Origin: Paenibacillus anaericanus
GTDB lineage: Bacteria; Bacillota; Bacilli; Paenibacillales; Paenibacillaceae
Reading direction: 5' to 3'
NCBI RefSeq assembly: GCF_003994475.1
Contig: NZ_RZNY01000014.1
Location: forward strand, 1 to 64,000
DNA length: 64,000 bases
The number at the start of each line of letters is the position of its first letter. The first letter of the stretch is position 1. Both the position numbers and the translations under genes were made by a program. The notes below the pieces were generated by a model, which ran no database searches, had not been told where the DNA came from, and saw nothing but the letters and a program-made list of their open reading frames with translations. Below, in pieces: positions 1-8,880 of this stretch.

Positions 1-71
<71 letters not shown>

Positions 72-101
72 TTTTTTACAACATTCTACACGTATTACTG
101 C

Positions 102-178
102 GGAGCCGTGGTGTAGAGGCCTAACATGCCTGCCTGTCACGCAGGAGACCGCGGGTTCGAATCCCGTCGGCTCCGCCA
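102..178 (+). tRNA. tRNA-Asp (GTC)
   Basis: Acceptor strands ggagccg (102-108) and cggctcc pair, the anticodon loop CTGTCAC gives GTC (aspartate), the T loop TTCGAAT is canonical, and CCA is encoded at 176-178. Spacing to the neighbouring tRNAs is 30-80 nt, consistent with one precursor transcript. Confidence 0.96.
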
Positions 179-258
179 TTTTTATTAAAACACATGTTTC
201 CACAAGAAAGTGGGAAGGCTAACACTGCTCCACTTTATTTTTTTGGACAATTTTATAT

Positions 259-331
<73 letters not shown>

Positions 332-376
332 CTTTATGTCTTTCAAATCATTGAGATTTGATTGGGCATACAACCT

Positions 377-461
377 GGAGGCTTAGTGAAGTGGCTAAAC
401 ACGGCAGACTGTAAATCTGCTCTCTTCGAGTTCGGTGGTTCGAATCCATCAGCCTCCACCA
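377..461 (+). tRNA. tRNA-Tyr (GTA)
   Basis: This is an 85-nt class II tRNA with a long variable arm. Acceptor strands ggaggct and agcctcc pair, the anticodon loop CTGTAAA gives GTA (tyrosine), and CCA is encoded at 459-461. Confidence 0.96.
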
Positions 462-477
462 TTTTTATTTTTAGTAC

Positions 478-550
478 GAGCCATTAGCTCAGTTGGTAGA
501 GCACCTGACTTTTAATCAGGGTGTCGAAGGTTCGAGTCCTTCATGGCTCA
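478..550 (+). tRNA. tRNA-Lys (TTT)
   Basis: Acceptor strands gagccat (478-484) and atggctc (543-549) pair, and the anticodon loop CTTTTAA gives TTT (lysine). The next bases are TCT, so CCA is not encoded. Last gene of the cluster, directly followed by a terminator. Confidence 0.96.
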
Positions 551-554
551 TCTC

Positions 555-590
555 AAATGCCGTTAATCCTTAGGATTGACGGCATTTTTG
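555..590 (+). terminator. Intrinsic terminator of the tRNA cluster
   Basis: A long hairpin has arms aaatgccgttaatcc (555-569) and ggattgacggcattt (573-587), paired through G-U wobbles around a 3-nt loop and ending in a T run. It closes the tRNA transcript. Confidence 0.85.
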
Positions 591-695
591 TGTTATCAAA
601 GAGCGGAACCTTGTCTGATGTGTAGTTGGATCACAAATTGTTCATTATTAGGGATGGGCTTAGCAACATGAGAAAATTAAATTATCGCTTTGATG

Positions 696-704
696 TGATA
701 CAAT
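696..704 (+). promoter_or_regulatory. Possible extended -10 promoter of the PucR-type gene
   Basis: TG-A-TACAAT (TACAAT at 699-704) fits an extended -10 box (5 of 6 matches to TATAAT), about 50 nt upstream of the start codon at 755. No convincing -35 is seen 17 nt upstream, so this is tentative. Confidence 0.4.
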
Positions 705-754
705 AAGCTAAGTTAAAGCCAACAAAAATTGATTAGAAGGAAAGGCAACCCGCT

Positions 755-1756
755 ATGGATATAAACTTGCTGAAGCAACAGGTTGAGAATATTATCGGGG
801 CTCCGTTACCACTGAAGACACATTCCTCTGCCGTTCAGGTGACTCGGTCTGAAGTTTCGCAGCTGACGGATAGGGAAGTGCAACTGATCGAATTGCTGCT
901 TACTGCGGCAAATGAGGGTGCGAAACCGTTGGTGCCTTCCAAACGGGAGGATGAACTCCGAAGTATCGAGCTCGGTGAATGGATACAGGAACGAGTGGAG
1001 CGTAAGGAACTGGGATGTCCAGTTCCAGATAGAATGGCAGTAAAGCCTCTTTTGAAAGTACCTATGCTTCCCTTTTTGCTAAGTGGAGAGAAAAGCTCGG
1101 GACTTGTGATTCAATTCTCGAAGTTGAATAAATTACTTCGCAGTTATTTTGGTGGAGATATTGTGTTACTTCCGCTCAAAGAAGACTGGTTGATCCTGGT
1201 GAGTGAGGATTTGCTGGAGGATCTCCGTGAAGAGAGTAAGGAAGGTATGTCGGCAGAACGTGAAATGCTTGGCGAATTGTGTCAGGGATTGTATGAACTG
1301 ATAACGAATGAATGGGTCGGTGGCGGCTTTTATTTGGCTGTGGGTGACCTTGTGACAAGTGATGAATTGATTGTTGGTTCTGTTGTGTCGCTGAGCGAGA
1401 CGCTGCTTCTCGGACGGATGTTCTATGTGACAGAGCATATTCATCTGCCTTGGGAACTGCAATTGGAGCGTTTGATATATAGCATTCCGGAAAGCCAACG
1501 TTCACAGTTCATTGAAGAGAATGGTATTCACTTAAGTGTGTTGAAGGATGAGGAGACGCGGACAACGCTCGAAGCTTTTTTTCAACTAGATTGCAATATG
1601 AGTGAGACGGCTAAGCGACTTTACGTTCATCGCAATACATTAATATATCGGATGGACAAGTTCAAACAAGAGACAGGACTTGATGTAAGAACGTTTCAGG
1701 ATGCGGTTTTAGTTAAGCTCGGACTGTTGCTGTACAAAGTTACGAAAAGGACTTAA
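755..1756 (+). CDS. PucR/CdaR-type transcriptional regulator
   Basis: A 333-residue protein whose C-terminus (about residues 272-325) contains the PucR-family helix-turn-helix: an LEAFFxLDCN segment, then SETAKRLYVHRNTLIYRMDKF, where the HRNT recognition helix is typical of CdaR/PucR regulators. The N-terminal two thirds match no domain I can name and may sense a ligand. ATG at 755 follows a GAAGGAAAGG ribosome binding site. It lies upstream of and in the same direction as the MsmX-type ATPase, so a role in carbohydrate or purine-related control is plausible, but its target is not visible. Family call is firm; function is inferred. Confidence 0.8.
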   Translation: MDINLLKQQVENIIGAPLPLKTHSSAVQVTRSEVSQLTDREVQLIELLLTAANEGAKPLVPSKREDELRSIELGEWIQERVERKELGCPVPDRMAVKPLLKVPMLPFLLSGEKSSGLVIQFSKLNKLLRSYFGGDIVLLPLKEDWLILVSEDLLEDLREESKEGMSAEREMLGELCQGLYELITNEWVGGGFYLAVGDLVTSDELIVGSVVSLSETLLLGRMFYVTEHIHLPWELQLERLIYSIPESQRSQFIEENGIHLSVLKDEETRTTLEAFFQLDCNMSETAKRLYVHRNTLIYRMDKFKQETGLDVRTFQDAVLVKLGLLLYKVTKRT

Positions 1757-1818
1757 TTTTTTTGTGCAGTTTGTGTATGGCGGTGTTTAGGCTCCATAGG
1801 TTAATATAAATATAGAAA

Positions 1819-1834
1819 TTGTATCCGATTACAT
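1819..1834 (+). promoter_or_regulatory. cre-like palindrome upstream of msmX
   Basis: TTGTATCCGATTACAT resembles the CcpA consensus WTGNNARCGNWWWCAW with two mismatches, just downstream of an A/T-rich TATAAA (1805-1810) that may be the -10. A CcpA site here would make sense for a general sugar-transport ATPase, but the match is imperfect. Confidence 0.35.
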
Positions 1835-1880
1835 TTAAGTCATTGAAACTTACAATAATTATTCCTAGGAGGAAAAACAC

Positions 1881-2999
1881 ATGGCAGGCGTACGCTTAGA
1901 ACACATTTACAAGAAATATGCAGGATCAGACAAAGCAACAGTAGTAGATATCAATCTTGATATTCAAGACAAGGAATTTCTAGTATTGGTTGGTCCTTCC
2001 GGTTGCGGTAAATCCACAACTCTTCGTATGATCGCTGGTCTTGAAGAAATTTCTGAAGGTAAATTGTACATTGGCGACCGTGTCGTTAATGATGTAGCTC
2101 CTAAAGATCGTGACATCGCGATGGTATTCCAATCATACGCTTTGTACCCACATATGAACGTATATCAAAACATGGCATTTGGTTTGAAACTACGTAAAGT
2201 GAAGAAAGAAGAAATCGATCAACGCGTTCGCGATGCTGCGAAAATTCTCGATATCACTCACTTGCTTGATCGTAAACCAAAAGCACTTTCCGGTGGTCAA
2301 CGTCAACGTGTTGCCTTGGGACGCGCAATTGTCCGCGATCCACAAGTCTTCCTTATGGATGAGCCACTTTCAAACTTGGATGCTAAACTTCGTGGACAAA
2401 TGCGTGCTGAAATCACGAAGCTGGTTAAACGTTTGGAAACTACTTGTATCTACGTAACGCATGACCAAACAGAAGCTATGACGATGGGTGATCGCATCGT
2501 TGTTATGCAAGATGGCTTTATTCAACAAGTTGCATCTCCTGAAGAGTTGTACAACCAACCACAAAACATTTTCGTAGCTGGATTCATTGGATCCCCTACT
2601 ATGAACTTTGTAACTGGTTCTATTGTAGAACAAGGCGGAGCGGTTTACTTCCAATCCGATCGTTTCAAAGTTGAAATCCCACAAGGCAAAGCTACTATCC
2701 TGAAAGAAAAAGGATACCTTGGTGGTAAAGAAGTTATCATGGGTATTCGCCCTGAAGATATTCATGAAGAGCCAATCTTCTTGGAAGGTTCCCCTAACAG
2801 CATCTTCACAACAACTGTTGATGTGACTGAAAATCTTGGTCATGAAATGCTATTGTACTTGAACAATGCAACTCCATTGATCGCTCGTGTAGATGGACGT
2901 TCCAACACTCGTGAAGGTGATAGCGTGAAATTAGCTATCGACATGAACAAAGTCCATGTCTTTGATAAAGAGACTGAATTGAATGTATTCTACAATTAA
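1881..2999 (+). CDS. msmX: Sugar ABC transporter ATPase, MsmX/UgpC type
   Basis: A 372-residue ATPase of the MalK/UgpC/MsmX family, which energises several carbohydrate ABC importers in Gram-positives. Walker A GPSGCGKST is at residues 38-46, followed by the Q-loop VFQSYALYPHM, the signature LSGGQRQR, Walker B VFLMDEPLSNLD and the H-loop YVTHDQTEA. The C-terminal TOBE region contains GIRPEDI. No permease or binding protein is adjacent, which fits a shared, multi-client MsmX. Codon use is strongly biased (CGT, AAA, GAA, CAA) compared with its neighbours, suggesting high expression. ATG follows CCTAGGAGGAAAAAC. Confidence 0.92.
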   Translation: MAGVRLEHIYKKYAGSDKATVVDINLDIQDKEFLVLVGPSGCGKSTTLRMIAGLEEISEGKLYIGDRVVNDVAPKDRDIAMVFQSYALYPHMNVYQNMAFGLKLRKVKKEEIDQRVRDAAKILDITHLLDRKPKALSGGQRQRVALGRAIVRDPQVFLMDEPLSNLDAKLRGQMRAEITKLVKRLETTCIYVTHDQTEAMTMGDRIVVMQDGFIQQVASPEELYNQPQNIFVAGFIGSPTMNFVTGSIVEQGGAVYFQSDRFKVEIPQGKATILKEKGYLGGKEVIMGIRPEDIHEEPIFLEGSPNSIFTTTVDVTENLGHEMLLYLNNATPLIARVDGRSNTREGDSVKLAIDMNKVHVFDKETELNVFYN

Positions 3000-3017
3000 T
3001 CGGTAACGATTAATCCG

Positions 3018-3043
3018 AAACCGCCCTTCGGGGCGGTTTTTTT
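3018..3043 (+). terminator. Terminator after msmX
   Basis: GC-rich hairpin aaaccgccc-ttcg-gggcggttt with a stable UUCG-type loop followed by T7. A classic rho-independent terminator 18 nt after the stop codon. Confidence 0.95.
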
Positions 3044-3228
3044 GTATTAGAAATAGCACCCGTGATTGATTTAAGAGGCATTTTCATTTACGATGATTAC
3101 ATTGAATTAAAGTATGGGTATGGAACACATATTTACATAATATTCGCAGGCTCATTCAGGAGCTAGGACGAGAGAGCTCAATTCGTCGCTTCGTGATCTG
3201 GATGACCAGATGAGAAAGGGAGAACATC

Positions 3229-4170
3229 ATGGTTAAAAAAGTGAAAGTGTCAGAAATGGTTAACCAATTCGGACTAGAGGTTGTCTCTGGAGAAGAGGGC
3301 CTGAAACGGCCGATTACAGTAGATGATCTATATAGACCAGGTCTGGAAATGGCCGGTTACTTTGAGTATCATCCACCTGAACGTGTACAGATCTTAGGGA
3401 AGACGGAGCTTGCCTTCATTGAAATGCTTCCACCTGATCAACGTAAGGATCGGATGGAGCGTTTATGTAGTAATGAGGAGACACCGTGTATTATTGTAAC
3501 GAGATCATGGGAGGTTCCTGACGAACTGATTGAAATCAGTAAGAAGAACAACATTCCAATTCTACGCAGTAGTATGGCAACCACGATTCTGTCCAGCCGG
3601 ATTACGAGCTTCCTGGAGCGGAAACTGGCTCCTACGGCGACCATTCACGGTGTACTAGTTGATGTGTACGGGGTGGGTATGCTTATTACCGGAACCAGCG
3701 GGATCGGGAAAAGTGAAACAGCACTGGAATTGGTTAAGCGTAGTCATCGTCTCATTGCCGATGATGCAGTAGAAATTCGCCAGACTTCGGACAACCAGTT
3801 ACATGGTACAGCGCCGGAGTTGATTCGGCATTTGCTAGAAATTCGTGGAGTCGGTATCATAAATGTAATGACACTCTTTGGGGCAGGTGCAATCCGTAAC
3901 AACAAACGGATCTCTCTAGTTGTGAAGCTTGAAGCATGGCAGCAAGAGAAGCAATATGACCGCCTTGGACTTGATGAAGAGACCACTCGGATTATTGATA
4001 CAGATGTGCCACTAGCAACGATTCCTGTCCGTCCTGGACGAAACCTTGCTGTTATTATCGAAGTAGCCGCAATGAATTTCCGTCTCAAACGGATGGGATA
4101 TAATGCCGCACTACAATTTACTACGAAGCTGACGGAGACAATTGCAGAAGATGTAGATGATTTGGATTAG
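3229..4170 (+). CDS. hprK: HPr kinase/phosphorylase
   Basis: A 313-residue bifunctional enzyme that phosphorylates HPr and Crh on Ser46 using ATP or PPi and reverses it by phosphorolysis, the sensor step of carbon catabolite repression. An N-terminal regulatory domain comes first. The P-loop GTSGIGKS is at residues 155-162, and the HprK signature [10 protein letters not shown] starts near residue 204. Length matches the family (about 310). ATG follows AAAGGGAGAACATC. It is first in the operon hprK-lgt-ppaX-yvoF, the same order as in B. subtilis. Its likely partner, an HPr-like protein, is encoded at 44822-45091. Confidence 0.96.
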   Translation: MVKKVKVSEMVNQFGLEVVSGEEGLKRPITVDDLYRPGLEMAGYFEYHPPERVQILGKTELAFIEMLPPDQRKDRMERLCSNEETPCIIVTRSWEVPDELIEISKKNNIPILRSSMATTILSSRITSFLERKLAPTATIHGVLVDVYGVGMLITGTSGIGKSETALELVKRSHRLIADDAVEIRQTSDNQLHGTAPELIRHLLEIRGVGIINVMTLFGAGAIRNNKRISLVVKLEAWQQEKQYDRLGLDEETTRIIDTDVPLATIPVRPGRNLAVIIEVAAMNFRLKRMGYNAALQFTTKLTETIAEDVDDLD

Positions 4171-4181
4171 GAGCGTGAATA

Positions 4182-5204
4182 ATGGGCACTTTGTTATTAA
4201 ATCCGATTGTTTTCTCAATTGGTAGTTTGAGTGTACGTTGGTATGGTTTGATACTGGGAGCCGGAGCATTAGTAGGATTGCTGCTTGCGATTCGTGAGGG
4301 GAAACGTTTCGGTATTCCTTCGGAGTTTTTCATGGATGTGCTGCTATTCGGTGCTCCTTCCGCAATTGTAGCCGCTAGAATTTATTATGTTGCCTTTACA
4401 TGGGATCAATATAAGAATGATTTATGGAAGGTATTTGCAATATGGGAAGGTGGTATCGCTATTTATGGCGCCTTAATCGGTGCGATTATATGTGCGGTCA
4501 TCTTAGTTCGTCGTAGGGGATATAATTTCTGGCGTATTGCAGATATTTGTGCACCGGGCCTCATCGTCGGTCAGATGATTGGTCGCTGGGGTAACTTTGT
4601 TAACCAAGAAGCCTATGGCGGCGAGACTACGCTGACCTTCCTTAGAGATCGATTGCATTTGCCTTCATTTATCATCGATCAGATGTATATAGATGGCGTT
4701 CTCCATCATCCAACGTTCCTGTATGAATCTGTGTGGAGTCTGGGAGTTCTAATTCTGCTCTTTATTCTTAGAAGAGCTAAATTCCTACGTTCAGGAGAGT
4801 TATTCTTCTCTTACTTCATTCTCTACTCCATCGGTCGCTTCTTCATCGAAGCACTGCGTACAGACAGCTTGGCGTTCCAAGGTCCTGCGTGGCTAGCCTC
4901 ATTTATTAATGGGTTATGGTCTCCAATGACTTGGTTCGGCTTCGAGCAGGGGGCACTGGATCCATCTTACGGAAATATAAGAATATCTCAATTATTGCCT
5001 ATATTAATCGTTATTGGAGCAATTGTGGCAATGGTGCTGAGACGCAAATTGATTGCGAATCTGCCGTATTACAGTGATCCGATTGTTTCCACGAAGATTA
5101 GTGAGGTAGACAGTCTACCTGCTGCGGCTTCACAGGAGAAGGGCACTACACCAGCAAAGGGTACGATGGCAGATCATCTAGATGAGACAGAAAAGAAGGA
5201 GTAA
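4182..5204 (+). CDS. lgt: Prolipoprotein diacylglyceryl transferase
   Basis: A membrane enzyme that moves diacylglycerol from phosphatidylglycerol to the lipobox cysteine of prolipoproteins, such as the binding proteins PotD (51016) and the DppA-like protein (56033) in this window. Hydrophobic segments run through the protein, and the Lgt signature GRWGNFVNQEAYG (from residue 134; Arg135 and Asn138) is intact. At 340 residues it is longer than the usual 260-290. The extra part is a charged, low-complexity cytoplasmic tail (roughly residues 300-340) rich in Ser, Ala, Lys and Glu. It starts 11 nt after hprK. Confidence 0.95.
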   Translation: MGTLLLNPIVFSIGSLSVRWYGLILGAGALVGLLLAIREGKRFGIPSEFFMDVLLFGAPSAIVAARIYYVAFTWDQYKNDLWKVFAIWEGGIAIYGALIGAIICAVILVRRRGYNFWRIADICAPGLIVGQMIGRWGNFVNQEAYGGETTLTFLRDRLHLPSFIIDQMYIDGVLHHPTFLYESVWSLGVLILLFILRRAKFLRSGELFFSYFILYSIGRFFIEALRTDSLAFQGPAWLASFINGLWSPMTWFGFEQGALDPSYGNIRISQLLPILIVIGAIVAMVLRRKLIANLPYYSDPIVSTKISEVDSLPAAASQEKGTTPAKGTMADHLDETEKKE

Positions 5205-5212
5205 AGATATAA

Positions 5213-5866
5213 ATGATAGATACAGTGTTATTTGATCTTGATGGAACGATTATTAATACGAATGAATTAATCATTTCGAGCTTCCAACATGTTCTGGATA
5301 AGCACATGTCACAGTCATTCACTAGGGAACAGATTATTCCGCATATGGGGATGACTTTGGAGCAACAGCTACAGATTTTTACGGGGAATGATGACGTCGC
5401 GGAAATGGTCGTTGACTATCGTGCACATAACGCTATACATCATGATAATATGGTCAAGGAATTTCCGCATGTTAAAGAAGTAATAGCAGCTTTGCATGAA
5501 CGAGGTATCAAGCTCGGCGTGGTGACGACGAAGATTAGACCTTCTACTTTGAAGGCGTTAGAAATGTTCGGGTTGTTAGAGTATATGGACACTATTGTCA
5601 CTGTAAATGATGTTGAACATCCGAAGCCTCATCCTGAACCGGTTTTAACGGCGCTAGAAAGATTGAAGGCTGATCCGCAGCGCACGCTTATGGTAGGTGA
5701 CAGCGCGGCAGATATACAATCAGCGAATGCAGCTGGCGTGAAGTCGGTCGCAGTGGCTTGGTCGCTTAAGGGTGTGGAAGTACTGCAGAAGTACGACCCG
5801 GATTATATCCTAAATGACATGACTGATATATACGATGTGTTGGGATGGGAGCCAGAGAAAAAGTGA
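5213..5866 (+). CDS. ppaX: Pyrophosphatase PpaX (HAD family)
   Basis: A 217-residue HAD-superfamily phosphatase. It has motif I FDLDGT (Asp8 nucleophile, Asp10 acid/base), motif II VVTTK, motif III around KPHPEP and motif IV MVGDSAADI. PpaX in B. subtilis hydrolyses the pyrophosphate made by HprK when it dephosphorylates HPr-Ser-P, so its place in the hprK operon supports this call over a general phosphoglycolate phosphatase. It starts 8 nt after lgt and overlaps yvoF by 4 nt if the GTG start is used there. Confidence 0.9.
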   Translation: MIDTVLFDLDGTIINTNELIISSFQHVLDKHMSQSFTREQIIPHMGMTLEQQLQIFTGNDDVAEMVVDYRAHNAIHHDNMVKEFPHVKEVIAALHERGIKLGVVTTKIRPSTLKALEMFGLLEYMDTIVTVNDVEHPKPHPEPVLTALERLKADPQRTLMVGDSAADIQSANAAGVKSVAVAWSLKGVEVLQKYDPDYILNDMTDIYDVLGWEPEKK

Positions 5867-6372
5867 GAAATATGCGGCGTTATCCAGTTGAGGGTCCAAA
5901 CGCATTGTGGCAATTGTACCGTACAGTGAGTCCTTGGAAGGGTGTAAAGAATTTCATCTTTATCCAGATTGCACGTTATTGCCCGGTGTTGTCACTGAAA
6001 AACTGGATTTACCGTCATATCTTAGGCATGAAGGTTGGAGATCATACCGCCTTCGGCCTGATGGTGATGGTCGATGTATTTTTTCCTGAGTTGATTACGA
6101 TTGGTCGTAATTCGGTGATTGGTTATAATACAACGATTCTTGCACACGAGTATCTGATCAAGGAGTATCGGCTTGGCGAAGTGAATATTGGCTCGGAAGT
6201 GATGATTGGAGCCAATACTACAATTTTACCGGGGATAACGATAGGGGACGGCGCGGTGATCGCAGCAGGCTCTATTGTGCATAAGGATGTGGCAGCGGGT
6301 ACGTTTGTGGGTGGTAATCCACTACGCGTTCTGGAGCGCCACAGTCAGGAAGAGAGGTCATCTAATTTATAG
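5863..6372 (+). CDS. yvoF: Hexapeptide-repeat acetyltransferase, YvoF-like
   Basis: A left-handed beta-helix acyltransferase with hexapeptide repeats in the C-terminal half (for example IGSEVMIGANTTILPGI and IGDGAVIAAGSIV), typical of acetyl-CoA-dependent O-acetyltransferases. Position in hprK-lgt-ppaX-yvoF matches B. subtilis yvoF, whose substrate I do not know to be established. I chose the GTG at 5863, which overlaps the ppaX stop as GTGA and gives a start VRNMRRYPVEG, resembling my recollection of the YvoF N-terminus. ATG at 5872 is the alternative. A terminator overlaps its stop codon. Confidence 0.82.
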   Translation: MRNMRRYPVEGPNALWQLYRTVSPWKGVKNFIFIQIARYCPVLSLKNWIYRHILGMKVGDHTAFGLMVMVDVFFPELITIGRNSVIGYNTTILAHEYLIKEYRLGEVNIGSEVMIGANTTILPGITIGDGAVIAAGSIVHKDVAAGTFVGGNPLRVLERHSQEERSSNL

Positions 6373-6385
6373 GTGGCCTTTTTGT
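6355..6385 (+). terminator. Terminator of the hprK operon
   Basis: Arms AGGTCATC (6355-6362) and GGTGGCCT (6372-6379) pair completely when wobble pairs are allowed and are followed by a T run. The stem spans the yvoF stop codon at 6370-6372. Confidence 0.7.
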
Positions 6386-6540
6386 CTTTTAATCGAGAGA
6401 AAACCATTCATGCAGTGCTCCATAAAAAAGGTGAAGTTCGACGGTTTTGGAGATAAAGGGTATTACTTAAGAAGGCGATTCCTGCGTTGATAGCGAAATG
6501 ATAATATTGAAGTCATTAATCCATTAAAGGAGTCCTTGAA

Positions 6541-6861
6541 ATGAGTGACATGTCCAACGTTAGTAATGCATTTCATACCTTTATCAAAGAAGCACCCGAA
6601 CAACAGCAAATCTGGATGGAAACTGTGAAGAGATTGGGTGCGAGCAGCAAACTCGATCCCAAAACGGAAGAACTGGCCTATATAGCTGTTCTTGCAGCTA
6701 CGAGGATGGAAAGTGGTCTTTCCTTCCATGTGAAACACGCCAAGTCGCTTGGAGCAACGCGAGAGGAAATTATCAGCGCTATATTGGTGGGACTTCCCGC
6801 GGTTGGTAATACAGTTATTCAAAGCCTACCAGTAGCTATCAAAGCCTATGATGAAATATAA
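6541..6861 (+). CDS. Carboxymuconolactone decarboxylase-like protein without CxxC
   Basis: A 106-residue all-alpha protein of the CMD/AhpD fold, with a segment GLSFHVKHAKSLGATREEI matching the family core (FHxxxALxxGxTxEEI). The AhpD-type peroxidase motif CxxCxxxH is absent: both cysteine positions fall in ESGLSF, and the protein contains no cysteine at all. It is therefore unlikely to be a thiol-dependent peroxidase and is closer to the cysteine-free gamma-CMD type, though no aromatic-degradation genes are nearby. ATG follows TAAAGGAGTCCTTGAA. It appears to be a single-gene unit with its own terminator. Confidence 0.75.
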   Translation: MSDMSNVSNAFHTFIKEAPEQQQIWMETVKRLGASSKLDPKTEELAYIAVLAATRMESGLSFHVKHAKSLGATREEIISAILVGLPAVGNTVIQSLPVAIKAYDEI

Positions 6862-6873
6862 TGATTAAATTGA

Positions 6874-6912
6874 AGAACGGATCGTTCCGAGGTGGACGAT
6901 CCGTTCTTTTTC
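6874..6912 (+). terminator. Terminator after the CMD-like gene
   Basis: Arms agaacggatcgt (6874-6885) and acgatccgttct (6896-6907) are perfectly complementary and followed by T5. It also lies between convergent genes, so it may work in both directions. Confidence 0.9.
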
Positions 6913-6940
6913 ACGTTTAGCGGTTAACTACATTCTCCGG

Positions 6941-8323
6941 TTACTTAAGTTTGATACTGACATTCTCTTTAATTATTTTGCCTGGATACGTTGTGATATC
7001 AAATGTTAGTGGTTGCGGGTAGCTTTCTTGTTTTAAGCGATAGGTTATCGTTTCAAAATCGTCACCGGCAAAACCAATTCCAGAACGTCCAGCTTGAAAT
7101 GTATGTGTCATCCCATCAGCATCCGTAAATTCGTAGCTTAAGTATAATGAAGAGCCATATTCAGAGTCTCGAAATACTTTTAATTGGAGCTCAGTTGAGT
7201 CTTTGCCTGCGGTAACATCAACAAATTGCACCGAGGAATCAGGTACGCTAATTAATTTCTTAGCCTCCGTGTCGATAACGAGCTTCAAATTACTACCGAT
7301 GGATTCTTCAATACCGGAGAATTGAAAAGTTAACTCGTCTAAGCTAGTGTAATATAGGCTTCTAAAATACATCGAAGAGATAAGGGCTCTCCCGTTAACT
7401 GAGCTAGTGGTTGAGCCTGTTGAATCTATAATCCGGTCTCCATCTTGACCCTTTATATTTAGCTGGGGAGCGAAGTAGTTTTGTATTTTTTTATTAGGGA
7501 CCTCGTTATACTGCAGTTGGATTTCCGTGCTAAGTGGTCTTATCGTTGCTTCTGTGATCGTGATCTCATGGTCGCCTATGGAAGCCTTTTGGTTTATCTC
7601 TGAAGTCTGTTCTAAGTCAGCATAAAGACTGGAATCTAACGTGACAGGGATATCAAATTGTACTCGTTTGTCGTCTGATTGCTCGCCCATGCCCCACTTC
7701 CCGGAAAATGTGAATTGCTCAGGAGTATGGCCATTATAGAACTCGAGTGTATAGTAACCGTGCTCAAAGTTGGTTGGACTTCCAGGGGGATTCTTCAGTG
7801 GATCCGAGAATTGAATCCCAGCCTCCAAATAGTTGCCTTCGGCATCAACAAAACTGGCGTTGTTTGTATGAATCGGCACGTTAGCAGGTAGATTCTCCGA
7901 AGTATAGAATACGACCATGGTCCGGCTATCAGCGAGAACACCGTCAATGGTCACCTTTAAGGCGCCATGTGTAACAGTTTGATTCAAAGGTTGGTATAAT
8001 CCGTGATCTGCGGCTTCCTTCATTTCTGGTGTAAACATAGAGGTCACATAGTCTGGGATATCCATATGACTTCCAAGAACATCTTTATCTTGGGAATGTA
8101 TCGAACCTCGAATTTGCAAAACTAGGATCAACAATAAACAACAGGCTAGAGCCCCTGCAGGGATTACCCATCTTCGTCTAAGAGAAGAACTTCTTCGTTT
8201 CATTCGTCCACTCTCCATTCCGCTCCGTAGTGCGATGTCCAATTTACTCACATCTACAAGCTTCTCGGCCAGTTTACTGTTCTCATATAACTGGATCAAA
8301 TCGATTTCTTCACGCTCAGCCAT
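6941..8323 (-). CDS. Membrane anti-sigma factor, DUF4179 type
   Basis: The protein has a short cytoplasmic N-terminus, one transmembrane segment (PAGALACCLLLILVLQI, about residues 51-67) and a large external domain with the extended beta-rich pattern of DUF4179 anti-sigma factors. Immediately downstream of the ECF sigma gene and overlapping it by 8 nt, so it most likely holds that sigma factor inactive at the membrane. I chose ATG at 8323 because GGGGAGGTG lies 9 nt upstream; the GTG at 8335 would sit right against that site. About 460 residues. The signal it senses cannot be read from the sequence. Confidence 0.75.
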   Translation of the reverse strand: MAEREEIDLIQLYENSKLAEKLVDVSKLDIALRSGMESGRMKRRSSSLRRRWVIPAGALACCLLLILVLQIRGSIHSQDKDVLGSHMDIPDYVTSMFTPEMKEAADHGLYQPLNQTVTHGALKVTIDGVLADSRTMVVFYTSENLPANVPIHTNNASFVDAEGNYLEAGIQFSDPLKNPPGSPTNFEHGYYTLEFYNGHTPEQFTFSGKWGMGEQSDDKRVQFDIPVTLDSSLYADLEQTSEINQKASIGDHEITITEATIRPLSTEIQLQYNEVPNKKIQNYFAPQLNIKGQDGDRIIDSTGSTTSSVNGRALISSMYFRSLYYTSLDELTFQFSGIEESIGSNLKLVIDTEAKKLISVPDSSVQFVDVTAGKDSTELQLKVFRDSEYGSSLYLSYEFTDADGMTHTFQAGRSGIGFAGDDFETITYRLKQESYPQPLTFDITTYPGKIIKENVSIKLK

Positions 8324-8843
8324 AATACCGTTCACCTCCCCAGTCCATCTGTTTCCGAATTTGCTTCAACCCTTGATGCAGCCAAGTTTTGATGGTACCC
8401 TCGGGACGGTCAAGGACTTTTGCGATATCCGTAAGTGTCATGTCCTGATAGTATTTCAACATGAGCACATGACGGTACTTCGGTTTCATTTGCTCCAGAG
8501 CCATTTCTAAGTCCATACGCACCACACTGATCATTTCCGCAGTACCTGTTGTTGTATCCATCGACACTTCAGGAGTAATTCTTCTACGACGTTTCTGTTC
8601 ATCTATGCTGCAGTTAATAAGAATTCGAATAAGCCAAGGCATAAAGGAATCGGGGTCTTTAAGCTGAGTACATTTACTCCAGGCACGGCATACCGTCTCT
8701 TGTACTACTTCTAAGGCGTCGGCTTCATTTCTTAAATAGCTGTAGGCGATGCCAAACAATTTCCTCTTATGTATCGATATCAATTGGTAAAAGGCATCTT
8801 CGTCTCCCCTGCATGCAGCGGCAGCCCATCCTTTCTCTATCAT
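8316..8843 (-). CDS. ECF RNA polymerase sigma factor, SigV-like
   Basis: A 175-residue extracytoplasmic-function sigma factor. Region 2 (LFGIAYSYLRNEADALEVVQE) carries the -10 recognition helix. Region 4 (MLKYYQDMTLTDIAKVLDRPEG then TIKTWLHQGLKQIRK) carries the -35 helix-turn-helix. The region 2 wording resembles B. subtilis SigV. ATG at 8843 follows GAAAGGAGCCCGTACAA. It is co-transcribed with the anti-sigma gene. Three 11-bp repeats lie 38-70 nt upstream. A membrane acyltransferase gene is divergent to it, which recalls the B. subtilis sigV locus with oatA. Confidence 0.9.
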   Translation of the reverse strand: MIEKGWAAAACRGDEDAFYQLISIHKRKLFGIAYSYLRNEADALEVVQETVCRAWSKCTQLKDPDSFMPWLIRILINCSIDEQKRRRRITPEVSMDTTTGTAEMISVVRMDLEMALEQMKPKYRHVLMLKYYQDMTLTDIAKVLDRPEGTIKTWLHQGLKQIRKQMDWGGERYYG

Positions 8844-8880
8844 TTGTACGGGCTCCTTTCCGTGTAAACCGTAGTTGAAA

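Noticed and set aside
6541..6861. AhpD-type alkylhydroperoxidase
   Set aside because: No CxxC motif and no cysteine anywhere in the protein.
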